64,000 nucleotides of DNA, taken from NCBI RefSeq assembly GCF_000504285.1, contig NZ_KI632511.1, positions 5,164,154-5,228,153 of the forward strand, read 5' to 3'. The DNA is from Actinospica robiniae DSM 44927 (lineage in GTDB: Bacteria; Actinomycetota; Actinomycetes; Streptomycetales; Catenulisporaceae). Both the position numbers and the translations under genes were made by a program. The notes below the pieces were generated by a model that was not told where the DNA came from, did no database searches, and saw only the letters and a program-made list of their open reading frames with translations. Positions 47,205-54,194 of this stretch are shown piece after piece; positions within the stretch are counted from its first letter, which is position 1, and every line of letters begins with the position of its first letter.

Positions 47205-48581
47205 CTACTCGTGCGCGTGCCCGAAGTGCTCGTCGCCCGGGGCACGGCCGAAGGCGTCGGTCTCCGCGGCGGCGAGCTCGGCCAGGTCCACCACGTTGCC
47301 CGAGGCGTCCTTGACCACGGCGGCGTCCAGGATCTGCTGCAGCGCCTTGCCCCGGCGCACCTCGCCCACCAGGGCGGGGATCTGGCCGGACTGGACCACG
47401 GACTGGGCGAACTGGTCCGGGCTCATGCCGGAGCCGGCCGCGCGCCGGATCAGGTGGTTGGTCAGCTCGCCCTGGTTGACCGAGAGCTCCTCGGCGTCGG
47501 CCAGCTTGTCCAGCACGAACTGCGCCTTCATGCCGTCGCGCACCTGCTTGTCGAGGTCGGCGGCGAACTCCTCGGCGGTCTGCTCCTGCAGCTTGAAGAA
47601 GCCATCGCGGGTCATCCCGGCGGCCTCGATCTGCTGGTCGAGCTGCTCGTTGCGCCAGGTGATCTCGGCCTCGACGGCCTTGGCCGGCAGCGGGAAGTCG
47701 AGCTGCTCGAGCACGGCCTCGAGGACCTTGTCCCGGGCCTGCGCGCCCTGCTCGAACTTCTTCGACTTGGCCAGCCGCGCGGAGACGGACTCACGCAGCT
47801 CGTCGAGGGTGTCGAACTCGCTCGCGAGCTGGGCGAAGTCGTCGTCCAGGGCGGGCAGCTCGCGGGTCTTGACCGAGCCGATGACGACCTTGATGTCGGC
47901 CTCGTCGCCGGCGTGCGAGCCGCCGACCAGGGTGCTGCGGAACTCGACGGTGTCGCCGGCGGCCTTGCCGAGCACGGCCTCGTCGAGGCCGTCGACCATG
48001 TTGCCGGAGCCGACCTCGTAGGAGACGCCGGTGGCGGTGCCGTCCTCCAGCACCTCGCCGTCGATCGAGGCCTCGAGGTCGAGGCTGACGAAGTCGGCGT
48101 CCTCGATCGCGCGCTCGACCCCGACCAGCGAGCCGAAGCGCTTACGCAGGCTCTCGAGCTGCTCGTCGACCTGCTCGTCGTCGACGGCGGCGTCATCCAC
48201 CTCGACTTCGAGGCCCTTGTACTCGGGCAGCGTGAACTCGGGGCGGATGTCGACCTCGGCGGTGAACTTCAGCTGCTCACCGTCGGTCAGGTCGGTCACC
48301 TCCACGTCGGGCCGGCCGACGACTTCGAGCTGGGCCTCGGAAACGGCCTTGCCGTACAGGTCGGGAAGGGCCGAGTTGATGGCCTCCTCGAGCACCGGGC
48401 CGCGGCCGAACCGCTGGTCGATGACTCGCGGGGGCACCTTGCCCTTGCGGAAGCCCGGCACGTTCACCTGCTCGGCGATCTTCTTGTACGCCGCGTCGAG
48501 GCTGGGCTTGAGCTCATTGAAGGGAACCTCGACGGTGAGCCGGACCCGGGTCGGGTCCAGATTCTCGACGGCGCTCTTCAC
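47205..48581 (-). CDS. tig: Trigger factor
   Basis: 458 aa ribosome-associated chaperone. The ribosome-binding motif GFRKGKVPPRVID (family GFRxGKVP) and a PPIase-like FKBP domain followed by a long helical domain are present. GTG at 48581 gives VKSAVENLDPTRVRL, the usual start; GAGGAG is 9 bases upstream. tig sits upstream of clpP1 as in most bacteria. Confidence 0.96.
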   Translation of the reverse strand: MKSAVENLDPTRVRLTVEVPFNELKPSLDAAYKKIAEQVNVPGFRKGKVPPRVIDQRFGRGPVLEEAINSALPDLYGKAVSEAQLEVVGRPDVEVTDLTDGEQLKFTAEVDIRPEFTLPEYKGLEVEVDDAAVDDEQVDEQLESLRKRFGSLVGVERAIEDADFVSLDLEASIDGEVLEDGTATGVSYEVGSGNMVDGLDEAVLGKAAGDTVEFRSTLVGGSHAGDEADIKVVIGSVKTRELPALDDDFAQLASEFDTLDELRESVSARLAKSKKFEQGAQARDKVLEAVLEQLDFPLPAKAVEAEITWRNEQLDQQIEAAGMTRDGFFKLQEQTAEEFAADLDKQVRDGMKAQFVLDKLADAEELSVNQGELTNHLIRRAAGSGMSPDQFAQSVVQSGQIPALVGEVRRGKALQQILDAAVVKDASGNVVDLAELAAAETDAFGRAPGDEHFGHAHE

Positions 48582-48861
48582 AGCAGTGGTCTCCTCGTTG
48601 GGACTTCGGTCTTGGCTGCAGGCGCCGCGCCGGACGTCGGCACTAGGGAAGTGCTGGCACTGGCCCACGCCGGCGGGCGGCTGATCCGCACGCCGATACC
48701 GCACCTGCGCGCCCATCGTACCCCGCGGACCCCCCGGGGGTGATAAATGTGCAGATCACAGGAGGCCGGTGCGGCGAGAAGCGCCGATCCCCCGCCTGCG
48801 CGCCCGTTCCGCCCCGCCCCGGCGGAGCGGCGAGCACGTGCGGTGGAGGTAGATGCAGGAG

Positions 48862-48935
48862 TCGGGGTGGCGGGATTCGAACCCACGGCCTTTCGCTCCC
48901 AAAGCGAACGCGCTACCAAGCTGCGCCACACCCCG
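48862..48935 (-). tRNA. tRNA-Pro (anticodon UGG)
   Basis: 74 bases on the minus strand. Acceptor arm CGGGGTG pairs with CACCCCG, discriminator A. Anticodon stem TTCGC/GCGAA with loop TTTGGGA gives anticodon TGG; T-loop is GTTCGAATC. CCA is not encoded. Confidence 0.95.
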
Positions 48936-49040
48936 GCGAGCGAAGCGTACCCGCTCCGACCCCCACGCCGCACCCGAGTTGCCGCAGCCGGAATCCTGGC
49001 ACGGGCCCGCGTCATCATGTGGCAAGATAGGCGTGCGCAC

Positions 49041-49114
49041 GCGGACGTAGCTCAATGGTAGAGCCCTAGTCTTCCAAACTAGCTACGCGGGTTCGATTCC
49101 CGTCGTCCGCTCCA
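49041..49114 (+). tRNA. tRNA-Gly (anticodon UCC), CCA encoded
   Basis: Acceptor arm GCGGACG pairs with CGTCCGC, then TCCA is encoded (49111-49114). Anticodon arm CTAGT-CTTCCAA-ACTAG gives anticodon TCC; T-loop GTTCGATTC. Opposite in strand to tRNA-Pro. Confidence 0.95.
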
Positions 49115-49116
49115 TG

Positions 49117-49142
49117 GACCCCCTCGGCGAGGGGGTCTTTTT
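49117..49142 (+). terminator. Intrinsic terminator of tRNA-Gly
   Basis: GACCCCCTC (49117-49125), 3-base loop, GAGGGGGTC (49129-49137), then five T. A textbook Rho-independent terminator. Confidence 0.95.
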
Positions 49143-49621
49143 GCTGGTCGGGGTGTGCCTCACGTGGGGTGCACCTGCGGTCGGCTTGTCTCATCAGTGG
49201 ACGTTCTTAGGCAGTTCAATCAGCCGTCGCGGACCATACGCGAGCCAGAATCAGCCTCAGCCTGCGCCGGCCCGTCGTTAGGATCATCGGATTTGGCGCT
49301 GCGCAGCCGGCCGGGCCGATGACTCTGGCCGAGCCTGGGTGACCGTGAGGAGAGGCTATGCGCTTTCTAGCCGGATACGAGGACCACTTCGCGAGGGCGA
49401 GGTGATCCCGCTGGTGGACGGCGGGCACCTTCTGGCACGGGAGGGCTCTTGGCCGCTGAGAGCCTGGGTCCCGGCACAGGGGGTTGTGACTCTGAGATGG
49501 GCTCGCCCCACTGAGGGTTCTCCAACGAGCCGCCGCGGTTGGGGTGCGAGCCAGCGGTGGAAGGCTTGGGGGTTGTCGCCTTGGCCCGATGGCGTTGTTG
49601 AAGCCCGCGTGTTGGCGCGAG
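49143..49621. other. 479-base stretch after tRNA-Gly without a supported gene
   Basis: Lower GC than the rest. An ORF of 104 residues in the + frame (49339-49653) shows no family resemblance and weak coding bias. I see no integrase, repeat of the tRNA 3' end, or transposase. Confidence 0.4.
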
Positions 49622-49861
49622 ATGCTTGGCCCCGTGGGGAGACAGAAATCTGATGTGCACCCTGACAGGCGGGTAGTCATCGGCCTGGCGAATGCTGGGT
49701 TGTGGACCACGCTTCTCGACCAGTGGTCGGTAAAGGGCGCCGTCGGCGGACTCGTGGCCGGGGCTGTGTGTGTGACGGGCTACCTCGGCTGGCTCTACGG
49801 GCGCGACCGCTATGAGCGTTGGGTCGTGGATCGGCACGCTTACCGGCCCAAGGATCGTTAG
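49622..49861 (+). CDS. Putative small membrane protein
   Basis: 79 aa from ATG 49622. The C-terminal half has a hydrophobic segment (VKGAVGGLVAGAVCVTGYLG) followed by a charged tail YGRDRYERWVVDRHAYRPKD. The first 15 codons use rarer third bases, so the start may be a later codon. No relatives recognised; possible accessory protein. Confidence 0.45.
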   Translation: MLGPVGRQKSDVHPDRRVVIGLANAGLWTTLLDQWSVKGAVGGLVAGAVCVTGYLGWLYGRDRYERWVVDRHAYRPKDR

Positions 49862-49971
49862 GGCCCGCTGAGAACGCAGCCCTTTGCCGCTCGCGCGTGA
49901 GTGCGCGGCGCGGTCTCGTGGCGGGCAGCGCTTGCGTGCGCTGCTCGGGAGCCGGCTTGTAGCTTGGGCCG

Positions 49972-50319
49972 GTGGATCTGAGCGCGTATGTGGGCTGCGA
50001 GCTTGGCGCGGTCGCCTTTCTGAATGATTGGCGCGGATCGTGGGCACGGGTGGGGTTGCACCGCGGGCCCCACCTGGTGGGGACCTTGGTCTTTGAGGGT
50101 GTGGGGATGTTCGTGATGGAGGACAGCGAGACTGTCTTCGTCGATGAGATATCCGTGCTTGAGTTGCCGCGCGAGGGCCGGTGGCCGGACGCGGCGCGCC
50201 ACCTGATTCACCATCACAACAATGTGAGCGAGCAGGTCTGGGTGGTCATCAACGCGATGGGGCCTCGTATCGAGGTGGTTGCCGAGTCTCTCAGCGTCGA
50301 GCAGCCGCCAACGGAATGA
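49972..50319 (+). CDS. Hypothetical protein
   Basis: 115 aa from GTG 49972: alternating beta-strand and polar segments (ELGAVAFLNDWRGSWARVGL; DEISVLELPREGRWPDAARH). Coding bias is normal for the genome. No motif known to me. It lies alone between two non-coding stretches. Confidence 0.5.
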   Translation: MDLSAYVGCELGAVAFLNDWRGSWARVGLHRGPHLVGTLVFEGVGMFVMEDSETVFVDEISVLELPREGRWPDAARHLIHHHNNVSEQVWVVINAMGPRIEVVAESLSVEQPPTE

Positions 50320-51011
50320 CATTCAGGCCCTGCCTGTAGGCCCGGTGATGGAGCGTTCGAGCCGAGTTTGGCCGCTTCGTGAGACTCCGCGTGGCCTCTC
50401 GGACCGCCGGTTCTCCTCAGGCTGTGGACAAGCAGAAGGTGCGCCCGCCGCTTCCGTGGGCGCACGTTGGACGGGTGGATCCGAAGCCTCAGGCTCAAAA
50501 GGCGGTCGCAGTGCAGATCACAGTGCAGTGGATCACTACGTCCTGGACGAAAAGCTCGCGAGGCGGTGACGCGGTTCAGCAGTGCCGTGGGAATCCGAGA
50601 TTGGTCGTACCGGCTCGACACTTCAACGTCGCCTATGGACCTGTTGACCGAGATGTGTTCTTGTCCGTTCCGACCGTACTGGTGGATGAGCGCGGCCCTG
50701 TTCGCTAGCGCGCGCTGGCCTTGGAGCCTGTGTAGCCAAGCCAGATCACGGAGCAGCTGGCTGTCCTGGCCGTACCGGTCGACGAGATACCCGATGGGCT
50801 GCGACTCCGGGGCGGCACGCCGATCAGCGACTTGCGTGGATGGCCGGCTGGTGGCTGCAGGACTTGCTCTCCGGGCAGCTCGACCTGAACCTGAGCGGAG
50901 ACTTGCCTGACGCGGCCACCGAGCTATCCGCGTGGCTTCTCACGAGGACGAGCGCGAGCGCGAGAGCGAGGACGAGCGCGAGCGCGCAGGCACTTCGCAG
51001 GGGTCTGCGAG
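50320..51011. other. 692-base low-GC stretch with decayed coding remnants
   Basis: All frames are interrupted. At the right end short parts with protein-like sequence are visible (see the pseudogene entry). A 24-bp imperfect direct repeat of acgagcgcgagcgcgag lies at 50942-50988. Confidence 0.4.
50751..50939 (+). pseudogene. Possible frameshifted gene remnant
   Basis: One frame reads EQLAVLAVPVDEIPDGLRL then GGTPISDLRGW and stops being sensible at about 50842; another frame continues AGWWLQDLLSGQLDLNLSGD then LPDAATELSAWLL. Joined, they look like one protein interrupted by a small indel. No family recognised. Confidence 0.3.
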
Positions 51012-51047
51012 GTCTCTCGGACTCCCGATTTCGGGTGTCCGAGAGAC
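51012..51047 (-). terminator. Terminator of the pentapeptide-repeat gene
   Basis: GTCTCTCGGAC (51012-51022) pairs with GTCCGAGAGAC (51037-51047), with an inner CCCG/CGGG stem. It begins about 20 bases after the pentapeptide stop codon in the direction of transcription. Confidence 0.75.
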
Positions 51048-51067
51048 GGGCCCACTCGCCGCCGGGC

Positions 51068-51790
51068 CTAACGCGTCACACGCCACCGGCCGAAGCTGAA
51101 CGCCTCGGACCGTGCGCGGATTCCGGCGGCGAGTTCGCTGGGCCAGAGGGTGCGCTCCGAGAATCGGGCGCCCCGGATAAGCGCGCCGGATGCGTGCATG
51201 CATGAGCGAAGGTTCGCGCCGTCGAGATCCGCGTCGGTCAGATTCGCGCCCTTCAGGTTCACGCGGGTCAAGTCCGCGTCGGTCAGCACTGCACCGGTCA
51301 GGTCCGCATCGGCGAGGTTTGCGGCGGCCATGATTGCCTGAGTCAAGTTCGCACGTTCCAGCCGTCCGCGGGTCAGATCCGCATGAGACAGGTTCGCGTT
51401 GGTGAGGTTCGCTTGAGTCAGGTCCGCTTGGGTGAGGTCTGCATGGGTCAGGTCAGCGCCGGCCAGGGCTGCGCCGACCAGGATCGCGTTCGCCAGCTTC
51501 GCCTCGGTCAGCGTCGCGCCGGCCAGGCACGCATCCGTCAGGTCTGCGAGGGTCAGGTCCGCGGAGGACAGATTCATGTAAGGCAGGTTCGCATCGCTGA
51601 GGTCTGCGCCGGCCAGGTCCGCGTACGCCAGGGTGGTCCCGCCCGGGTCGACGAGCTCGACTAATCCGCCCGCGAAGACACTGCTCAGGGGGGCATCGAA
51701 CGCCGGTTTCGAGTCGGCCCGCCGGAGGCTTCTGGCACGGCGCGCCTGCGCCAGGCGGGCTATGAATGCCGACAGGCCGTCAGTGGACAC
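51068..51790 (-). CDS. Pentapeptide-repeat protein
   Basis: 240 aa from GTG 51790, which has GGAGG 8 bases upstream. After a basic N-terminus (about 50 residues) about 30 pentapeptides of the A(D/N)LxX type follow (ADLTQADLTQANLTNANLSH), which form a right-handed quadrilateral beta-helix. Some such proteins mimic DNA and protect gyrase (Qnr/MfpA); whether this one does is unknown. The gene diverges from a membrane protein over 145 bases. Confidence 0.85.
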   Translation of the reverse strand: MSTDGLSAFIARLAQARRARSLRRADSKPAFDAPLSSVFAGGLVELVDPGGTTLAYADLAGADLSDANLPYMNLSSADLTLADLTDACLAGATLTEAKLANAILVGAALAGADLTHADLTQADLTQANLTNANLSHADLTRGRLERANLTQAIMAAANLADADLTGAVLTDADLTRVNLKGANLTDADLDGANLRSCMHASGALIRGARFSERTLWPSELAAGIRARSEAFSFGRWRVTR

Positions 51791-51935
51791 TTTTGCAGCC
51801 TCCGTATAACGCCGAGTGAAGCGATCCGGCTCTCTCCGACTCCCAGGCAGCCATAGTGCAGACGGTAGAGCACGCGCGCGGCAGAGGCCCTTGCTCGCGG
51901 GCGGGCGCAGCTTGTGGCCGGAGTATCCTGACGAC

Positions 51936-52346
51936 ATGACTCAGGGGGCAGATATAGTCGACCGGCGCCCGAGCGCGGACGGGAAGCCGTTGTCGGCTCG
52001 GGGCAAGGTCTTGATAGTTGGCATCAGCGCGGTACTCGGGGGTCTGGCGTGGTTGAGTTGGCGGTGGAACGGCGCCGTAGTCGGCGTGCCGGTCGTGATC
52101 GGCTTTCTCCTCGGCGCGATCTACCGCCTCACCCGGCCGTGGGGGCGGGCGACCTCTCGGCGGCCCGCGTGGGACCGGCTGGTCAGCCTCCTGTTCGCGG
52201 GGGCCGCTGTTCTTTGCGGGAACAGTCTCTGGGGCTCCCCTCGCCTGTCGCCTGGCCAGCTCGATCGGACAGCCGTCTTCTGGATGGCTGGTATGGCAGT
52301 AGTCACTTGGGCTCTGGAGCGACGGGAAAGACGGCGGATGCGCTGA
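51936..52346 (+). CDS. Small integral membrane protein
   Basis: 136 aa from ATG 51936 (MTQGADIVDRRPSADGKPLS). Three to four membrane helices: VLIVGISAVLGGLAWLSW, GAVVGVPVVIGFLLGAIY, LVSLLFAGAAVLCGNSLW and AVFWMAGMAVVTWALE. No known domain. Divergent from the pentapeptide gene. Confidence 0.6.
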   Translation: MTQGADIVDRRPSADGKPLSARGKVLIVGISAVLGGLAWLSWRWNGAVVGVPVVIGFLLGAIYRLTRPWGRATSRRPAWDRLVSLLFAGAAVLCGNSLWGSPRLSPGQLDRTAVFWMAGMAVVTWALERRERRRMR

Positions 52347-52579
52347 AGGTGAACGGGGGCGGATCGTTGGAGTCAAGGGCTGGCGCACGCCCGTACGCTG
52401 GGGCACACTTGGGCGCCGGGGACCGGATAGCTCAAGGCATTGATCACCGCGAGTCGCTCGGGGGCATCGGATGCACCGCCCCCGTCGGGTCAGCAGGAGT
52501 ACCAACCGCGAACAGGTGGCTGCGGGGGCCGTGCCATGGGGCGGGGCTTCGCGCGGCCTGCCTAGAAGGTAAGGAATCG

Positions 52580-53140
52580 ATGAGTCAGACGCCCAACCAG
52601 GACCCGTGGTCCACGCCGGCCCAGGGTCCGCAAGACGCGGTGCCGCTGCCCTTCCAGGGCACGCTGCAGGCGCCGCCGACCGGATCGGGCTACGGCTACG
52701 GCGCGCCGCAGATGGACGCGCCGGCCGGCATGTACTTCGACCCGAAGTCGGGGCTCATGCTTCCGCAGGGAGTGGAGCTCGCCGGCTTCGGCCGACGGAT
52801 CGGCGCCTACTTCCTGATGCTCCTCCTCGCCGGCGTCACCCTCGGCATCGGCTGGGTCATCTGGGGCCTGATCGCGTGGAGCAAGGGCCGCGGCCCGGCG
52901 ATGCAGGTGCTCGGCCTGCGCTGCTGGAAGCCCGCGGAGGGACGCGTGGCGGGCTGGGGCACGATGGCGCTGCGCAACATCATCGGGATCTTCGCCCAGG
53001 ACTTCCTGAGCCCGATCGCCGAGGTCGTCTCGTTCGGCCTGTTCCTGGGCACCAAGAAGCGCCAGTCGCTGCCCGACCTGATCGGCAGCACGGTCGTCCT
53101 CCACGACCCGAACAAGGTTCTCGACACCTGGCAGCGCTGA
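52580..53140 (+). CDS. RDD-family membrane protein
   Basis: 186 aa. A Pro/Gln-rich N-terminal tail (about 60 residues) precedes an RDD domain: GFGRRIGAYFLMLLL (the RDD position reads RRIGAYF), then a second hydrophobic stretch and GMQVLGLR-type GPAMQVLGLRCW. ATG at 52580 has AAGGTAAGGA upstream. Two to three membrane segments. RDD proteins occur in many transport and secretion settings; role here unknown. Confidence 0.85.
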   Translation: MSQTPNQDPWSTPAQGPQDAVPLPFQGTLQAPPTGSGYGYGAPQMDAPAGMYFDPKSGLMLPQGVELAGFGRRIGAYFLMLLLAGVTLGIGWVIWGLIAWSKGRGPAMQVLGLRCWKPAEGRVAGWGTMALRNIIGIFAQDFLSPIAEVVSFGLFLGTKKRQSLPDLIGSTVVLHDPNKVLDTWQR

Positions 53141-53153
53141 CGCGCTGAGCACG

Positions 53154-53173
53154 CGGAGCCATAACGGGCTCCG
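53154..53173. terminator. Hairpin after the RDD gene
   Basis: CGGAGCC (53154-53160) pairs with GGCTCCG (53167-53173) with a 6-base loop, 14 bases after the RDD stop. Confidence 0.6.
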
Positions 53174-53299
53174 AGTCCCGGGGGCCGACCGCTTCCAGCA
53201 GCGGGCGCGGTGGGGGAAGGCACGGCGCAACGCCGGTGCCGCTCCTACCGGCCGCGCGTTGGTCGGGGTCGGCCGTCTTCGTTTTGCCGCCGAGCCGGA

Positions 53300-53872
53300 T
53301 CAGTGCACGACGTCGAAGATCTGCTTCTGCACGCCGTTGGCGTAGACCTCGTGCTCGACCAGCTTCAGCTTCTGGGTGTCCTTGTCGGTGGCGCTGAACA
53401 GCCGCTTGCCCGCGCCGAGCAGGAGCGGGAAGACGAGCAGGTGATAGCGGTCGATCAGGCCGGCATCGGACAGGGCGTGGTTGAGTTCGGCGCTGCCGTG
53501 GATGATGATCGGTCCGCCCTCGGTGTTCTTCAGGGCGGCAACCTCCTCGAGCGAGCGCAGGATCGTGGACTCGCCCCAGTTCTCCACCAGGTCCGCCTCG
53601 GCGAGGGTGGTGGAGACGATGTACTTCGGCAGCTGCTTGTAGCGCGCGAACTCCTCCATCCCCGGCCAGACCGGGCTGAAGGCCTGGTAGCTGACCCGCC
53701 CCAGCAGCATCGCGGTGGCCTCCTCCTGCTCCTGGCCCTTGATCGCGTACGCCTCGGGGATGAAGTCGACCTCCTTGAAGGTCCAGCCCGCGTTCCGGTA
53801 GCCGACTTCGCCGCCGGGGCCTTCCACGACGCCGTCGAGCGAGACGAAGGCGGTGCTGATCAAGGTGCGCAT
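53300..53872 (-). CDS. Dihydrofolate reductase/RibD_C family reductase
   Basis: 190 aa from ATG 53872. MRTLISTAFVSLDGVVEGPG is the classic start of this family; further motifs are MLLGRVSYQAFSPVW, YIVSTTL and GGPIIIHGSAEL plus LIDRYHLLVFPLLLGAGKRL. NADPH-dependent reductase of unknown substrate, often a singleton under local regulation. AAGGAAG lies before the ATG. Confidence 0.9.
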   Translation of the reverse strand: MRTLISTAFVSLDGVVEGPGGEVGYRNAGWTFKEVDFIPEAYAIKGQEQEEATAMLLGRVSYQAFSPVWPGMEEFARYKQLPKYIVSTTLAEADLVENWGESTILRSLEEVAALKNTEGGPIIIHGSAELNHALSDAGLIDRYHLLVFPLLLGAGKRLFSATDKDTQKLKLVEHEVYANGVQKQIFDVVH

Positions 53873-54194
53873 GAGGCTCTTCCTTGCTTCTCGGGCCGAT
53901 TCCGATTTCCCACGACGATTTTCGCGGTTCGACGTCGGCGGCGGCGGTTGCGCCGCACGTTCTGAGTAGTTCCAGGATGCGACCGACAAGAAAATTTGTC
54001 AAGGATGGCGGTGTTGTCGGCGAGGCGATACGGGGGCGATGGGCAGGTACTTTCGTCAAATCGTTGTCATCGTGTAACGCCTTGTAGCCCCGGGCCGCGC
54101 AGTGCGTAGATAGGATCGCGCGTCTAGCCGCAACGAACGGCCGGGTGCGCGCGTCCTATATATCGATGATCAGGCAAGTTCAGGAGGGGACGCG
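53873..54194. other. 322-base divergent intergenic region
   Basis: Between the reductase and the PBP gene. It should contain both promoters. AGGAGGGG is the PBP ribosome site at its right end. A TAGGAT hexamer at 54111 could be a -10, without a good -35. No repeat seen. Confidence 0.4.

Noticed and set aside
49041..49114. tRNA-Gly as an active attachment site
   Set aside because: No second copy of its 3' end and no integrase in the window.
49339..49653. A 104-residue + strand ORF after tRNA-Gly
   Set aside because: No family resemblance, Arg/Trp-rich, weak coding bias, poor start region.
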